In this document: positions 10,501-21,600 of the stretch, piece by piece
How the letters are laid out: each line of letters begins with the position of its first letter
Position numbering within the stretch: position 1 is the first letter of the stretch
From: Tricholomella constricta
Lineage: Eukaryota > Basidiomycota > Agaricomycetes > Agaricales > Lyophyllaceae
Assembly: GCA_013368375.1 (NCBI GenBank)
Contig: JAACJP010000031.1
Span: forward strand, 372,001 to 436,000
DNA length: 64,000 nucleotides
Reading direction: 5' to 3'
Notes under the pieces: model-generated
What the model was told of the DNA's origin: nothing
Seen by the model: the letters and a program-made list of their open reading frames with translations, nothing else
The model's database searches: none
Made by a program: the position numbers and the translations under genes

Positions 10501-10648
10501 AAGGTCATACTAGCTCTGTGATGTCTGTGGTATTCTCTCCAGACACCATGCTTGCCTCTGCATCTTCAGACAAAACAGTGTGCTTGTGGGATGTTCAGAA
10601 AGGAGCCCTTATTGGCTCTGCACTAGATGGTCATACTGACACAGTGGC
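7536..10648 (+). pseudogene. C2-NACHT-WD40 NLR-like gene, disrupted
   Basis: Exons can be followed from 7536. A C2-like segment (CVAITIGSD, then VKGDNPVWNKPF) is joined across intron 7679-7728 to a second C2 half. Introns 8065-8125, 8177-8222 and 8410-8476 keep the frame. The NACHT NTPase has Walker A GAAGTGKS at about 8812-8835 and Walker B VIVIDALDEC near 9105, then a winged-helix stretch ending LLHKSVFDFL. One WD40 repeat (LEGHTSSVMSVVFSP...SDKTVCLWD) and the start of a second follow from about 10490. Frame changes near 9925 and 9975, a stop-rich linker after 10270 and the copia LTR inside WD40 unit 2 make it a pseudogene. The splice near 7811-7872 is unresolved. Family members act in fungal non-self recognition; that role is inferred for the ancestor only. 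Confidence 0.85.
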
Positions 10649-10861
10649 TGTTGACACCTCAGTGATTCCACAAACACTCAGGTGTAAGTCCCTACATATA
10701 TTCACTCTTTATCTTTACTGATATCCCGTAGTATATCCTTTCTTATTATTCAGGTATACTACGATACATCTAAGTGATTCCACAAACACTGAGGTTATAT
10801 CCTTTCTTATTATTCAGTGATCTCGCCCTGTCCCTTCTGTAACCCGGTCCACTGCTCTACA
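10649..10861 (+). repeat. copia 5' LTR
   Basis: It begins TGTTGA inside the WD40 coding sequence and ends CTCTACA directly before the primer site. Two internal direct repeats occur: AGTGATTCCACAAACACT at 10661 and 10773, and ATATCCTTTCTTATTATTCA at 10733 and 10797. The borders are inferred from the point where the WD40 homology stops and from the primer site; there is no second LTR to compare. Confidence 0.7.
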
Positions 10862-10873
10862 GGTTATGGGCCC
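10862..10873 (+). promoter_or_regulatory. copia primer binding site (half initiator-tRNA type)
   Basis: GGTTATGGGCCC is complementary to the anticodon stem-loop region of eukaryotic initiator tRNA-Met, the classic primer site of copia elements that use a cleaved half-tRNA. It follows the LTR without a gap and contains the gag start codon. Confidence 0.8.
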
Positions 10874-12458
10874 CGACAAAACTTTTGATATCTCGACCTC
10901 GAAAGTCATGCTACCGAAGCTCGAGAGCGACAGATCCAATTGGTCCCTGTACCAAGAAAGGGTCCTCAACGCTCTCACGTCAAAAAAGCTTCGTCGGCAC
11001 GTCACGGGTACCGCGCGCAAGCCGGAGGAACTCACGGAAAGCAGTGGCAACTTCTTCAAGCGTTCATCACTTGCTCCACTGTCTGACAAGGAGTTGGAAG
11101 CGCACGAGGATGAGGTCGATGATTGGATGCAGAAGCAAGCTCAGGTTCTGGAGGTTATCTATGGGACAATCGATAAGTCTACGTTCCTCCAGATCAAGAA
11201 CGAACCTACCGCTGCCGATGTCTGGAAAATGCTTGTTTCGATCTACGCGAACAAGGGTGTCATGTTCGAGACTGATCTGCTCACTCGTCTTCAGACCTCT
11301 CGTATGGTAGAGGGCGATGATATGCACACGCACCTGTCTAATCTCTCGACCATGCGAGAATGCCTCGCCGAAACAGGAACTGCAGTCGATGACACCCATT
11401 ATGCCGCCTACATTCGCACCTCTGTCTCCCTTATCCCAGCCTATCAGCCTATGATCTCGACTCTCACTACAAATGCCCGAAATGCCGGTCGGAAAGTCAC
11501 TAGCACCGAACTCCGCCTGCATCTCATCGAGGAATCGGACAACATGAAGTACCAGGAGAATATCAACAAGTCGAACCAGGCAATGCAGGCAATGCTCTCG
11601 GCACACTCGAAGCCGAAAGGGAAAGGAAGCAGCTCCAAGGGAAAGGAGAAAGCAAAGTCAGGCCGTCATTGCAACAACTATGGGAAGGATGGGCACACAG
11701 ACGATCAGTGCTTCTCCGAGGGTGGAGGAAAAGCTGGGGAAGCCCCCGATTGGTGGGTCAAGAAGAACAGTGGTAAACCTAAGGGGAAAGGGAAGGAAAA
11801 TCCAGCAAACAGCGCCGCCCGAAAGGCCGAAGGCAGCGATGACGAAAATTACGCCTTCCTCTCCATCTCGTTTGATTCTCCCAGTGACGACGATTATCCC
11901 AATGTCGCACTTGTCATCACCTCCGGGCATGATCACCACGCCCACACCACATCTTCCTTAGCTGGTGTCATCATTGATTGCGGTGCCAGCAGCCATTTTT
12001 CGCCATCTCGCGATAAATTTCTAAATTACCACGAGATCAGCCCTGAGCCCATTCGCGCCGCCGACGGACGTACCTTCAGCGCTATTGGAAGAGGCAATCT
12101 CCGTGTCAAACTACCCATGAAGGATGGGGAGAAGTCACGATCCATTCTTCTCAAGAAGGTCTATTACGCACCTCAGATGGCCTTCACACTCATTTCCGCA
12201 TCGTGTCTCGATCGCGCTGGGTGTTCCCTCCACATCGAAGGAGGAGAGTGTGTTATCCGCGGCCCCAAGCCAGAACATCGAATTATCGGTCGTGTCCCCG
12301 AAATCCGTGGACTTTACCGTGCCGATCCATCTGCCGTATCCCCACCCCCTCGCCTAACTGCCAGTCTGGCATCTAAAGGCATGTCCATCAGTGAGCTCCA
12401 TCATCGTCTGGGGCATATCAATCACAAGGACATTGGGAGGCAGTTCGCCTCGGGATGA
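10866..12458 (+). pseudogene. copia gag-protease, 5' part of the polyprotein
   Basis: An open frame of 530 residues. The N-terminal gag part (SDRSNWSLYQERVL) resembles the UBN2/DUF4219-type gag of copia elements. The zinc knuckle near residue 268 reads CNNYGKDGHTDDQC, so the second Cys is lost. The aspartic protease near residue 368 reads IIDCGASSHF, with Cys where DSGA is expected. A GAG-preintegrase motif (LHHRLGHINHKDI) lies near the end. A 1-nt shift around 12440 puts the frame out of register with the integrase that resumes at 41104. The start codon is the ATG inside the primer site. The CACTA-like element ends this part. Confidence 0.85.
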
Positions 12459-12461
12459 TAA

Positions 12462-13403
12462 CACTGCGGGCATTGGCCGATATGCCCGTTGGATATGAGT
12501 TGAATATATAATGAGTTTATTTATAATACACCCGAAAAATGATCGACGAACAAAGGGTGGGATTTTTTACAATATATTCTATAATATGCCCGCATCAAAA
12601 TCGGCGCCGATATCACGGAGAAATTAGAGATAGGATCACTGTTTGTTCGCCGGTGAAAACTCGAATGTATTTGTAATATCATCACCGTTGATCCGGTGAG
12701 CATATGGCGAGCATGTGGTGAAAATGATCGATAGATTTATTTGGAATACCAATGATCTATCGGCAGGAGATTGATCGTGAGTTTGTTTCCAATATCCTCG
12801 ATATATGATCGACAATTTTGTTGTGATCATATTGTGTGACACCACGCGCCCGTAAGCGCCACACTCAACGACGCGAACGAGGTAGTGCAGCGGCGGTGAC
12901 TACGATAGGTAATATAGATACACTATAAGCACATAGATGCTGGACAGTCCGTTGTCAGCCCGAGTCTACCGTTATATGGGTGTTCTTTTCGGAAGCTCGT
13001 GCAAGTAGTTCATTAGCCTCAGCTCACGAGCGGATGATAACATATTGCATATTCTGCGCTTGTAAAAGTGTTTCCAACTAAAAGTACAACAGGTCTAGAT
13101 CTACCATCGTTTCGTCCCTATCTGTCATTCTCTGACCTATCAATGATTCCAACTCACACCTGCCGAGGACCAGACTCATGGCAGGCCCAACCGCTGTCGT
13201 GGAGCAACCCCCTTGGGAATGCCATGATGCTGAGTGACGCTTCGTGCCTTCTCCACAACGGAACGCCTTGGCGTAGAGCCAGCTGTGCTACGTTTGGCGT
13301 CCCGCAACGCCTTGAGTCTGTCGGTCGCTTTCGACGGTGGTACTATAGGGTCATTGCGGAAGCCTCGCAGAGCAGATCGCAAGACGGGTGCTTCTGAACT
13401 ATA
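12462..13403. repeat. CACTA-like terminal inverted repeat, left
   Basis: About 942 bp that match the reverse complement of 40181-41100 with scattered substitutions and a few indels. It starts with a subterminal palindrome GCGGGCATTGGCC...TATGCCCG and is AT-rich for the first 400 bp. No coding capacity is supported. Confidence 0.88.
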
Positions 13404-13709
13404 AGCATCGCAGATGTCGCGAAGTCCGTGAAATTTCGGCAGTTCATTGACCGACTGCGCCCGCTCGTGGTCACTTTCGTCAGTTTCCTTCCTTTGCGTC
13501 CGGTCAAGACTAACTGGTCATCGGCGTTCGCGTTCATCGAAAAGCCATGGAGGCTGATCAGTAGGGTCGGAGGCCCTCTCGAGGTGGTAGGCTTTCATGG
13601 TGCGAGTGAGGCGCAATTCTTGGCCAGGCGGAGTTTCTGAACAATACCCTACTTAGGCGAAATGGCATGGGATCCTTCGGGTGCAGCGCCTTGGCCGCAA
13701 AATCCAGCT
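13404..13709. other. CACTA-like element interior, unassigned
   Basis: About 300 bp between the left inverted repeat and the tyrosyl-tRNA synthetase pieces. No domain was recognised. It may be the boundary of the captured DNA. Confidence 0.4.
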
Positions 13710-14742
13710 TCATATCCTCAAACGACTTATAATGCGTCGACCCCCAAAACTTCTCATCCGGCTCTCAATACTGAACACCATCCCCTCCGGCGCGCCCGGC
13801 GCCACAAACAGCTTCTGGTCGCCCGTTTCGTGCTCAAGAAGAAGCACATCATCACCCTTGAGGCGCGCAGCACGGAGCTCGCTGATGGGGATCAGCACGG
13901 CCTTGACAAAGGGGAGCACACCGATCTCCTCGATGTTGCCCTCCTTGCAGAACGCGAGCTTTTCTGCGAGCTTGAGCTTCTTGCGCATCAATCTTGGTGT
14001 TCGGGTTCGAGGACAACATCTTGCCACCTGCAAGCCCGGGGACCATGGCATTCATCAGGTGCACGCGCTTGCGGTAGCCAAGACGCGGAAGGTAAATTTC
14101 TGCGAAGGTGAAAACTTTGCGCTGGGGCGGGCGTTGTGATGAGCGTCGTGGTGATTTTGCAAGAAGATGAAGGAACTCACTTGGTCGACACCACCGAATT
14201 GGAAATCCACATCGAGGTATTGCTCGCCAAGTGAAGTATAACAGCCCGCTCAGCAGGGGGCTCTCCACCTGCTTCACGACCTCCGCACCAGCCTTCTACC
14301 CATCGTGTTCTGTCACCGTTGTGCAGAGCTTGTAGTCGTCGAGGTTGAATTCCCTGGTAATGAGTTGGTAGGATGAGCCCTCGACAAAATGCAATTCGAG
14401 GTAGGAATCCCAAGGGAGGTAAACACTGCGAGCAGGTGTTGGTAGTATTTTGTCCGATGTGCGACGAGCTCTAAAGGTGCTTTGAGGTTGTCAAGGAGTG
14501 CGTGTACGTCTAAATGCCGATACAATTAGATTGCTAGGTCTTTTGCAACAGAATTTGTTTGTGGGCTTGCTGCGAGCAGAATCTTGACCTAAGAGAGATG
14601 ACTATTAGCATACAAGGTCAAGGCGTGTAATGATTTCAAGAAGGAAATCAAAAACACGATGAAATGAGCTTGGAACTTACTTCCACGTCCGCCCGCAAGA
14701 AATCAGCGATCTTTGCTAGGGGCACAAAGTATCCGATATGTG
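13710..14742 (-). pseudogene. captured tyrosyl-tRNA synthetase fragment
   Basis: On the minus strand, pieces in different frames line up in the order of a cytosolic TyrRS. First comes an exon with HIGYFVPLAKIADFLRADVE (14681-14742; the class I HIGH-like motif). An intron with gtaagt/ttag (14589-14680) precedes VKILLA. Then come DVHALLDNLKAPLEL and RTKYY, followed by FVEGSSYQL...REFNLDDYKL (about 14305-14390), [46 protein letters not shown] (KMSKS-type loop), and [16 protein letters not shown] to the end. Introns are still present, so it was copied as DNA rather than from mRNA. Frameshifts make it non-functional. The gene name is not assigned because it is a fragment. Confidence 0.85.
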
Positions 14743-14859
14743 CTGTCCACCGCACGTCAACGTCCGATCACCGCGAGTTCGACATAAAAGCAATACTTAC
14801 ATCATCCAGTAGGTGCCTTTCGTATATCACAAAAGAGCCGTCAGCGCAAGATACAACTT

Positions 14860-15140
14860 AGATGTGGCAAGAGATGATAACACACCTCAGTAGGCTTTCG
14901 GCGACCGACCCTCCGCCAACGATGAAACTGTAGGGATTATCTCCAAGAAAGAGGGGTGGTTGGCCGAAGGCGATCAGAACTGAGCCAACAATGCAGACAG
15001 AGGATCGAACGAACCAGTTCCAATCATCCACACCGGGCCTGCAGATTCTGAGAGTATACCACGGTCCGAGTAGATGGAGATCTGCGACTTGCCATCGCCG
15101 TCGAGATCGTGGTCCGCGAGCCACGCCCACATGCCCTGCT
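14860..15140 (-). pseudogene. captured GH55-like exo-beta-1,3-glucanase fragment
   Basis: The minus-strand reading from about 15140 gives MWAWLADHDLDGDGKSQ, SIYSDRGILSES and GPVWMIGT, a pattern I associate with fungal glycoside hydrolase family 55 (pectate-lyase-like beta-helix). After about 15005 the sequence leaves the expected pattern and runs into stops. The part down to 14860 is unassigned and may come from another source. Only a few dozen residues are visible, so the family call rests on a short motif. Confidence 0.6.
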
Positions 15141-15326
15141 TAAATTACAAATTACAATGCCGCAGTTAAGCAAACCGCATGTCAAAAAAAAAGCACAGCA
15201 ACAGGAACACTCGCCTCCTCCCAATATGAAGAAATGACCAATACTAACTGATTCCTTGTGTCCAGTGGAATGTGAGTGACCGCAGCTTCGATGACATATA
15301 AGAGAATATATCTGACTTCGTGACAG
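15141..15326. other. CACTA-like element interior, no gene seen
   Basis: A stretch between the glucanase and phosphatase fragments with a short A-run near 15185. Nothing was recognised. The downstream phosphatase piece begins exactly after a splice-acceptor-like gacag. Confidence 0.4.
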
Positions 15327-15936
15327 TTCCACGACTACGTCAACACTGAACTGATTCACAATAAGACCTATGCCCACCGTCTTCCTCCCACTTTCATTGA
15401 GCAGGCTCGCCACTTGGCCGACTTCCACGAGGACGGTCTTGTCTGACAAGGAAATCACGGGCGTTGGCAACAGTACGGTCTTACATGCATATCTTTCAAC
15501 TGATGGTGGCTTATCCTTTATCGTTAGTCGCTGGCCGCACACTCCTTCACCAATCCTCACTTCCCTGGAGCGCATCGCATTCAACGGCGACCCACTGCAA
15601 TTCTTATTGATCCAGACAACCTACCAGCCATTCATTTCCTTTTTCTACCAAACTGGCATGATCAATGAACGTCCCGAGTTAAGGGCATTCGTATGTTTCC
15701 AAGCCTTTGATACTAATCAATTTCTAATCTATTACTTCGGGTCATAGCCAACTACGCTTCTGCTATCGTCATTGAGCTGCACCGTGGTTCTCCCCCCGAC
15801 CTCCGCGACTTCCTCCGCATCAAGTTCAAGAACGGAACCACGGAGAACTTCAAGGACGTTCACGTCTTCGGCCATCGCTCTGACATCCCTCTGACTGGGT
15901 TCATCTACCGTGCTGTCATTCTTCAACGAGCATGAA
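15327..15936 (+). pseudogene. captured histidine acid phosphatase (clade-2) C-terminal fragment
   Basis: The plus strand reads HDYVNTELIHNKTYAHRLPP, then EQARHLADFHED. A frameshift at about 15440 leads to IAFNGDPLQFLLIQTTYQPF. An intron with gtatgt/tag at 15691-15747 follows, then NYASAIVIELHRGSPPDLRD and LRIKFKNGT, ending GHRSDIPLTGFIYR with a TGA. The order and motifs match the C-terminal half of fungal acid phosphatases of the histidine phosphatase superfamily. The frame is off by one base at the intron junction. The N-terminal RHG half is absent. It lies in the opposite orientation to the two other captured pieces. Confidence 0.75.
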
Positions 15937-15960
15937 GCGGAATTAAAGCGACTGATGAGG

Positions 15961-16152
15961 TGTAAGGGTGTGGATAGACTTAGGAGTTCACACCAAACTA
16001 AACACGACCACTGATTGGATTGTGTGTAGATGTAGGTATGTATAAGTCTAAAGATTATATAATACAGAGGTGCTGGCTATATATGGCCAGCACCTTTAGA
16101 AATAAACAAAGACAAACAACGATCGCTACCATATTCGGTAACGCCCGTTACA
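15961..16152 (-). repeat. gypsy-1 3' LTR
   Basis: 192 bp, TGTAA...TTACA ends. It matches 39902-40093 except for about two G/A differences. A perfect hairpin around GGTGCTGGCCATATATAGCC lies mid-LTR and includes a TATA-like stretch. Confidence 0.95.
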
Positions 16153-16273
16153 CTCTCCCCCTATAGATCGAGCCCCCGGCTCGATCTATCCCCAATTCCG
16201 TTATTTGGATAGTAGACTTGTGTAAGTCCACCATCGTGTTCTCGATGGCTATAGACATATACTTTTATATGTC

Positions 16274-16278
<5 letters not shown>

Positions 16279-16304
<26 letters not shown>
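16279..16304 (-). other. internal A-run in the gypsy-1 3' UTR
   Basis: 26 T on the plus strand, A on the sense strand, between the end of the extra ORF and the LTR. There is no target duplication around it and gypsy-1 sequence lies on both sides. Confidence 0.8.
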
Positions 16305-16330
16305 CGCGGGCGGTACTGTCGTCCCGCCCC

Positions 16331-18625
16331 TCACGCCGCGCCCTCCACCTCGCCGTCCTCCAACCCCGACGGTGCTCGCCCTGAGACCGAGCCGTCCATG
16401 GGGTCGTCTGGCACCTCTCCGCCAGTCCCTTGCATCGGGTCACTGGGTCCCCCCGCGTTTGCGGGTGGCCCTTCGCTTACACTGCCCACCCCAGCCCTGA
16501 GACCTGGTGTGGGCGCCGATACCGCCGCCGCTGTTGCTCCCCCTGAGGTCGTCGCACTTCCCGACGGCCCCGCGCCTGACCCCAAAGGTCCGGCCTCGGA
16601 TGACCCATAGTTCAGGGCCGCCCGGACTCCCGCCGTCAACTGGTGTGCCACCGTCAACGGCGTTCTTGACGCGGTCACCGACCCTACGGCCGATGACCCT
16701 GCTATACTGGACATCGACATCGTCGATACTCCACTCGCGCCAGCTACTGGCACGTTAGTTCGTCGTGATGGTGGATACCACCACGTCGCTTCCCCCGGCA
16801 ACGTGTCTTGAGTCCAGTCATGCTGGGTCAAAGCATAGTTGGCCATCCGTGAAAACACGGCGCTGGCCTCGGGATCCTCGGTGTGGCCGCCCTGGTAGTC
16901 CCGGAGCCACTCCATCCCGAAAGGCTGAGCGTCGACGAAGCGTTCGACGCTTACTCCTTGTTGAGCAAAAAATGCGGCGATGTCTTCCATCGTCACATTG
17001 TCGAGCGGCTGTGCGAACCGCTCGACTGTCTCGACTTCTGCAACGCTCCTTCCGAGCAATTGCAGCGTGTTGCGGTACAGATTCACTGTACCCATCAACT
17101 CACAGGCCATTTGGAGGAATCGAGTTCGATTCCTCATTGCCGCCAGGTCGGCGACACGCCTCGGCGCGCATGGCATGATGATGTTCATGCCGCGGATGTG
17201 CGTCAAGGACACTCCCCCAGGTCCTACTACCGTCCCCGGGTACTGGGGTCGGCCATTGTTAACGATGGTTGCCCGATTCCGGTACAACCATGCTGCCCAG
17301 GTCTCCGCTGGATCACCATAGTTCGGGTTCGGAACCTTCACAGGTTTCGGCCCCTTGCCCACGGCGTACTTCGCCGTCACGGCAGCCTGCTTTGCCTTCG
17401 CCCATGTAGGGAGTCGCCATTGTGTCATTGCCGACCGCATCACCTCTGTGCGGTTGGCGTCTGCAATCTGCTGGCAGACTGCAACGAATGCTTTCATTCG
17501 CTGCAACGCAAACTCGTTGCCTGGGATATTGGCTGCGGCTATCCAAGCCTCCAGCTCTCCCGCTGACGCGGGCATCCCGGTTCCTCCTGCAGGCATCCCC
17601 ATCCGCGGGGGAGGCAGCCCCATTCGCTCGTTCTCGGCGGCGCGTTGCGCTCGCTTCCCGAATCGGAGCGTATGATCGACGGCGCTCAGATGAGCCCCGC
17701 CGGGTAGCCTGATGTGGTCCGTAGACCCCAATGGCGCCACCAGGTTGACTGGCGCCGGCCTACGAATGGCCGGCGTCGTAGTCTGCGCCCCGACGGGCAC
17801 GGATACCCCGTACACCTCGACAGGGGTCGGGTACGTCCCCACGTCGATATCCATATAGTCGCCATGACTGGCGTCTGTATCCTCATGTTCTGCCGGTAGC
17901 CCGCCCGGCAGCTGACTCGCTGGAGACAGTCTCGACGATGTCGGTCCTGCCTCGTATGACGTGATGGTTTCACCGTCGTCGGTGCGGGAGCGCTTTCGCT
18001 TCCCGCCTCCATCTTCCTTGTCGCGAGCCTCCAACTGCCCGCGCAGCTCCCTACACTCGTTTTCGCGAGCATAGAACTGCTCGCGAAGCTCATCATAATC
18101 GGCGCACAAGCGTCGATAATCCGTATCGAAGGACCGCAACTTGTTGCGCAAGTCCTCCCTCTCAACCTTAAGAGCTGCCAAGTCGGCGCTCTTAATATGT
18201 TCCTTTTGTTTGCGGTGGGCTCTCTGTAGGCCCTCCGCTTCCGTGATGGAATCCATCAGCATGTGCGCTGCATACGCCGTGCACGTCGTACACCCTCTCG
18301 GGTGACTGATCAGGTTGACCTGCTCATTGTAGGTCCACCTCAGCTCGCTTGCGCTCGCTGCTTGTTCCACTGACCGTGAGCGTTCTCGCGCGCGGCCACT
18401 CCCACTCTCTCGTTGCGGCGACAGGTATCTGCCACCGCTATCCCTCTCTCGGGACCGTTCACGTCCTCTCGTTGGGGATCGCGACCGCTTTCGGTCACGC
18501 TCCCCATCCCGTCGGCTGTCTCTGGGACGGGATTCTCTTCCGCCCCTCGCGTTGTCGTTGTTATCGGGACCACCCATTGGGTGGTCCGGCCTGTCTGGTC
18601 GGTCATCGCGCGGTGGTCGCTCCAT
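16331..18625 (-). CDS. gypsy-1 ORF3, extra protein downstream of pol
   Basis: 764 residues starting MERPPRDDRPDRP. The N-terminal 90 residues are rich in Arg, Asp and Ser (RRDGERDRKRSRSPTRGRE), like an RS-type basic region. A coiled-coil-like stretch lies at about 140-200. The central and C-terminal part (ETWAAWLYRNRATIVNNGRP, then RNRTRFLQMACEL, then VDAQPFGMEWLRDYQGG) resembles the ORF in the same place in gypsy-2 (IVHHGRPGLDNVYSGL; DHAYPYGLHYLDAHYTG). The tail is Gly/Ala/Pro rich. It occupies the position of env but shows no signal peptide or membrane span. Its function is unknown. The ATG is 65 nt past the pol stop, in a different frame. Confidence 0.8.
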   Translation of the reverse strand: MERPPRDDRPDRPDHPMGGPDNNDNARGGRESRPRDSRRDGERDRKRSRSPTRGRERSRERDSGGRYLSPQRESGSGRARERSRSVEQAASASELRWTYNEQVNLISHPRGCTTCTAYAAHMLMDSITEAEGLQRAHRKQKEHIKSADLAALKVEREDLRNKLRSFDTDYRRLCADYDELREQFYARENECRELRGQLEARDKEDGGGKRKRSRTDDGETITSYEAGPTSSRLSPASQLPGGLPAEHEDTDASHGDYMDIDVGTYPTPVEVYGVSVPVGAQTTTPAIRRPAPVNLVAPLGSTDHIRLPGGAHLSAVDHTLRFGKRAQRAAENERMGLPPPRMGMPAGGTGMPASAGELEAWIAAANIPGNEFALQRMKAFVAVCQQIADANRTEVMRSAMTQWRLPTWAKAKQAAVTAKYAVGKGPKPVKVPNPNYGDPAETWAAWLYRNRATIVNNGRPQYPGTVVGPGGVSLTHIRGMNIIMPCAPRRVADLAAMRNRTRFLQMACELMGTVNLYRNTLQLLGRSVAEVETVERFAQPLDNVTMEDIAAFFAQQGVSVERFVDAQPFGMEWLRDYQGGHTEDPEASAVFSRMANYALTQHDWTQDTLPGEATWWYPPSRRTNVPVAGASGVSTMSMSSIAGSSAVGSVTASRTPLTVAHQLTAGVRAALNYGSSEAGPLGSGAGPSGSATTSGGATAAAVSAPTPGLRAGVGSVSEGPPANAGGPSDPMQGTGGEVPDDPMDGSVSGRAPSGLEDGEVEGAA

Positions 18626-18689
18626 CCGTTGATGGTGCTGAAGAAAAAAAATCTCAACACGTCACACTGTCGTGTTTGTGACGCTCGGC

Positions 18690-21600
18690 TTATGCCGATT
18701 TTTTCTTCCCACTCTGAGACCTGTTCGGTCCCGTGACTGCGCCCTCGCGGGCCGTATGTCTCGACGCCATTCGTCGCGCCCCCGTCTTAGCGCGCGTCGT
18801 CACCGTCGCCCGCCGGGGAAGGGCTGTCCAGTCCTTCACCCCAATGAGTTCGAGGTAGCTGTCCAGCGCTTCGAGCTCCTCACATGTCTTGAGCGGCTCC
18901 CATGTAGAGTCGCCCATTGTCCACTTGACCAGGAAGGACACCTCCTTCCCGGTCCACTGATGCCCGACGATTTCGTCGACATAGTATTCGGTTTCGTCGG
19001 GGGCCCCAAAATCATAGGCCTCCGGCGTCGCTCTGTTAGGAAACAGAGCGTCGTCATTCGCCTGATGTGGGCGAATCCTCGATATGTGGAAACGCGGGTG
19101 TATCCTGCGCTTCCTAAGAGCTTCTGGTAACTCCAACACATAGTTGGACGTCTCCGGAAACACCTCGAGGACCCTATACGGGCCCACGTATTTAGGTAGT
19201 AGTTTACCCGCCCTCCCGGGCGGTAGGGACAGGTTATCCGTTGATAGATAGACAAGGTCGTCCTTACCTATCACTGGATCAGGTCTCCTCCGCGTGTTCG
19301 CGTGGTGTCGCTGAAATGTGCGTGCCGCGATAATCGCGTCGTGCGCCGCTGCCATGTTTCGCAGCGCATTCGCTGCGAACTCCTGAACCCCCGGTGGCGC
19401 TTTCGTCCCCGGGTCGATCTTCGTCATCACCGTTGGCATATAGCCGTGGTTAACCTCAAACGGGGCGAACCCCGTTGCCGCGCTAATACTCGAATTAATT
19501 GCGAATTCGACCATCGGCAGCGCTACGACCCAGTCCCTCTGGTCTGGTCGTATACACGATCGGATGATCTGCGCGATCGACCGATTCGCCCTCTCTGTGG
19601 CACCATCCGTCTGAGGATGGAACGCTGTAGACATCAATAGCGTTGACCCCATCAGTCGGTGTAGTTCCTTCCACCACTTGGATGTGAACTTGGGGTCCCG
19701 GTCGCATACGATCGAGCTCGGGAGACCGTGCAGTCGCACTACCTCCCTCATGTAAATCCACGACAGCTGTGACGCCGTCGTTCTCGTATTCAGTGGTACT
19801 AGGTGCACCTGGGACGTCATCCGGCATACCACTACCCACAAGTAGTTGTATCCATCCACTTCCGGGAACGGACCTACAAAGTCCATCCCGATCGACTCCC
19901 ATGGCTTCGTGGGTATCGGTAACGAGTGCACCAGCCCCGCCGGTGCTCGGTACTCTCCTTTCGTCGTTATACACGTCTGGCAGGACGCGCAAAACGCCTC
20001 GACTTCACGCTGAAGTCGTGGCCACCAGTACCACCGTCGCACATAGTCGGCGGTACGTTGTGGACCGAAGTGGCCCACTACTCGGTGCGCACGTTCAATC
20101 ACTTGCCCGTGCAGTGATTGTGCCCCGTTCTTTGCGGAGGGGATGCATAGCACCTCCTCTCCGCCCCTATTCTTCCCCCACACCAGTCCTTCCTTTACCC
20201 GAAAGGATGGGTGCTGAGCGGGTGCGCTCACTACCTTTTTAAACAGCGGGTCCGTCTCGTACCCCGCTTTCACCGCGGAGAGGAATATCTCATTCCCCTC
20301 CCCGTTCTCGACTGTCGATCTCAGGTCCGCTCCGCGTTCCCGAGACTGAAATACGGTGGGGTCGTCCGCACTGTTCGCGACCGACTCCCCCGCGTCGCCG
20401 TTCTCGGCGGCGGCCGCTAGCTCTGCCGCCCTCACATCTCGCTCTTGCACCAAATCCCGGAGCACCGCTATTCTGCTGTACTCCTGCTTAAACGCTTTTT
20501 GCTGGATCTGTCGTTCCACGACCTTATCCACCACTTCTCGTACCCTATCCCACGGCAAGTCGTCGTGTCTTGGGTCGAGTCGAACATCTGCGTTAACGTA
20601 GTCGTTCATCGTGAATCTGTCATCCCAGACATCACTCTCGTGATATCTGGACAGCGCATCCGCTACTTTATTTAGTGATCCTTTGACATAACGAATGTCA
20701 AAGTCAAAGCGAGATAGATATTCCATCCATCTCGTCTGGCGGCTAGATAGCCGCCTCTGCGTCTGGAAGAACTCCAGTGCCTTGTGGTCGGTTACCACAT
20801 GTATGCGGTACCCTATAAGCTTATCCTCCCACTTAAGGAGGGCTTCTAGTATCGCTATCGTCTCTTGCTCGAACACACGATAGTGTCTTTGAGCATCCGT
20901 AAATTTGCGGGACATAAATCCCGCCGGCCTACATGTCTGCCATGTCGGTCCCTGTCCGTACATTGCGCCTACGCCGGATACCGACGCGTCGCAGATAACC
21001 CATATGGGTTCATCCTTGCCATGGTCCAATGGCACCAGGACAGGTGTTTTGCAACACGCGTCCTTAATTGCTTGAAAGCATGACTCGTGGATGGGCCTCC
21101 ATGCGAAGGCCTGTCCATTCTGTGTCATTGCTGACAGTGGTGTCGTATACGACGATATATCTGGCAGAAAGTGCGCCAGATACTGTACAAGACCCAGAAA
21201 TCTCTGGATATCGCCGTAGTTTCGCGGTCTCCGCCATTCGCGGATACGCGCCATCTTGTCCGCTGTCGCGTGCAATCCCTTGTCGTCGATTACATGCCCT
21301 AGGCAATCGACTTTATCGGAGTAAAGTTCACACTTTTCCTTCTCAAGGTAGAACTTGTTCTCCCTTATCTTGTCAAAAACGAGCTTGAGATGCTTCTCGT
21401 GCTCATCTACCGTAGCGCTGTATATGAACAAGTCGTCCAAGTATACATGTAGAAATATTCCGATAAAGTCTCGAAATATCATCGTCATGACTCTCTGAAA
21501 CGTCGCTGGCGCGTTACAGTCCCCTATCTGCATTGTGTGGCTCACAAATGTGCCAAACACAGTTGCGAACGCGCTTTTGCGCACGTCCGGCGGATGGACG

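Noticed and set aside
14313..15584. Independent small minus-strand genes in the CACTA-like interior
   Set aside because: They resolve into pieces of TyrRS and a GH55-like glucanase or are antisense to the phosphatase fragment.
16279..16304. T-run as the tail of a second LINE or SINE insertion
   Set aside because: There is no target duplication or 5' junction around it, and gypsy-1 sequence lies on both sides.
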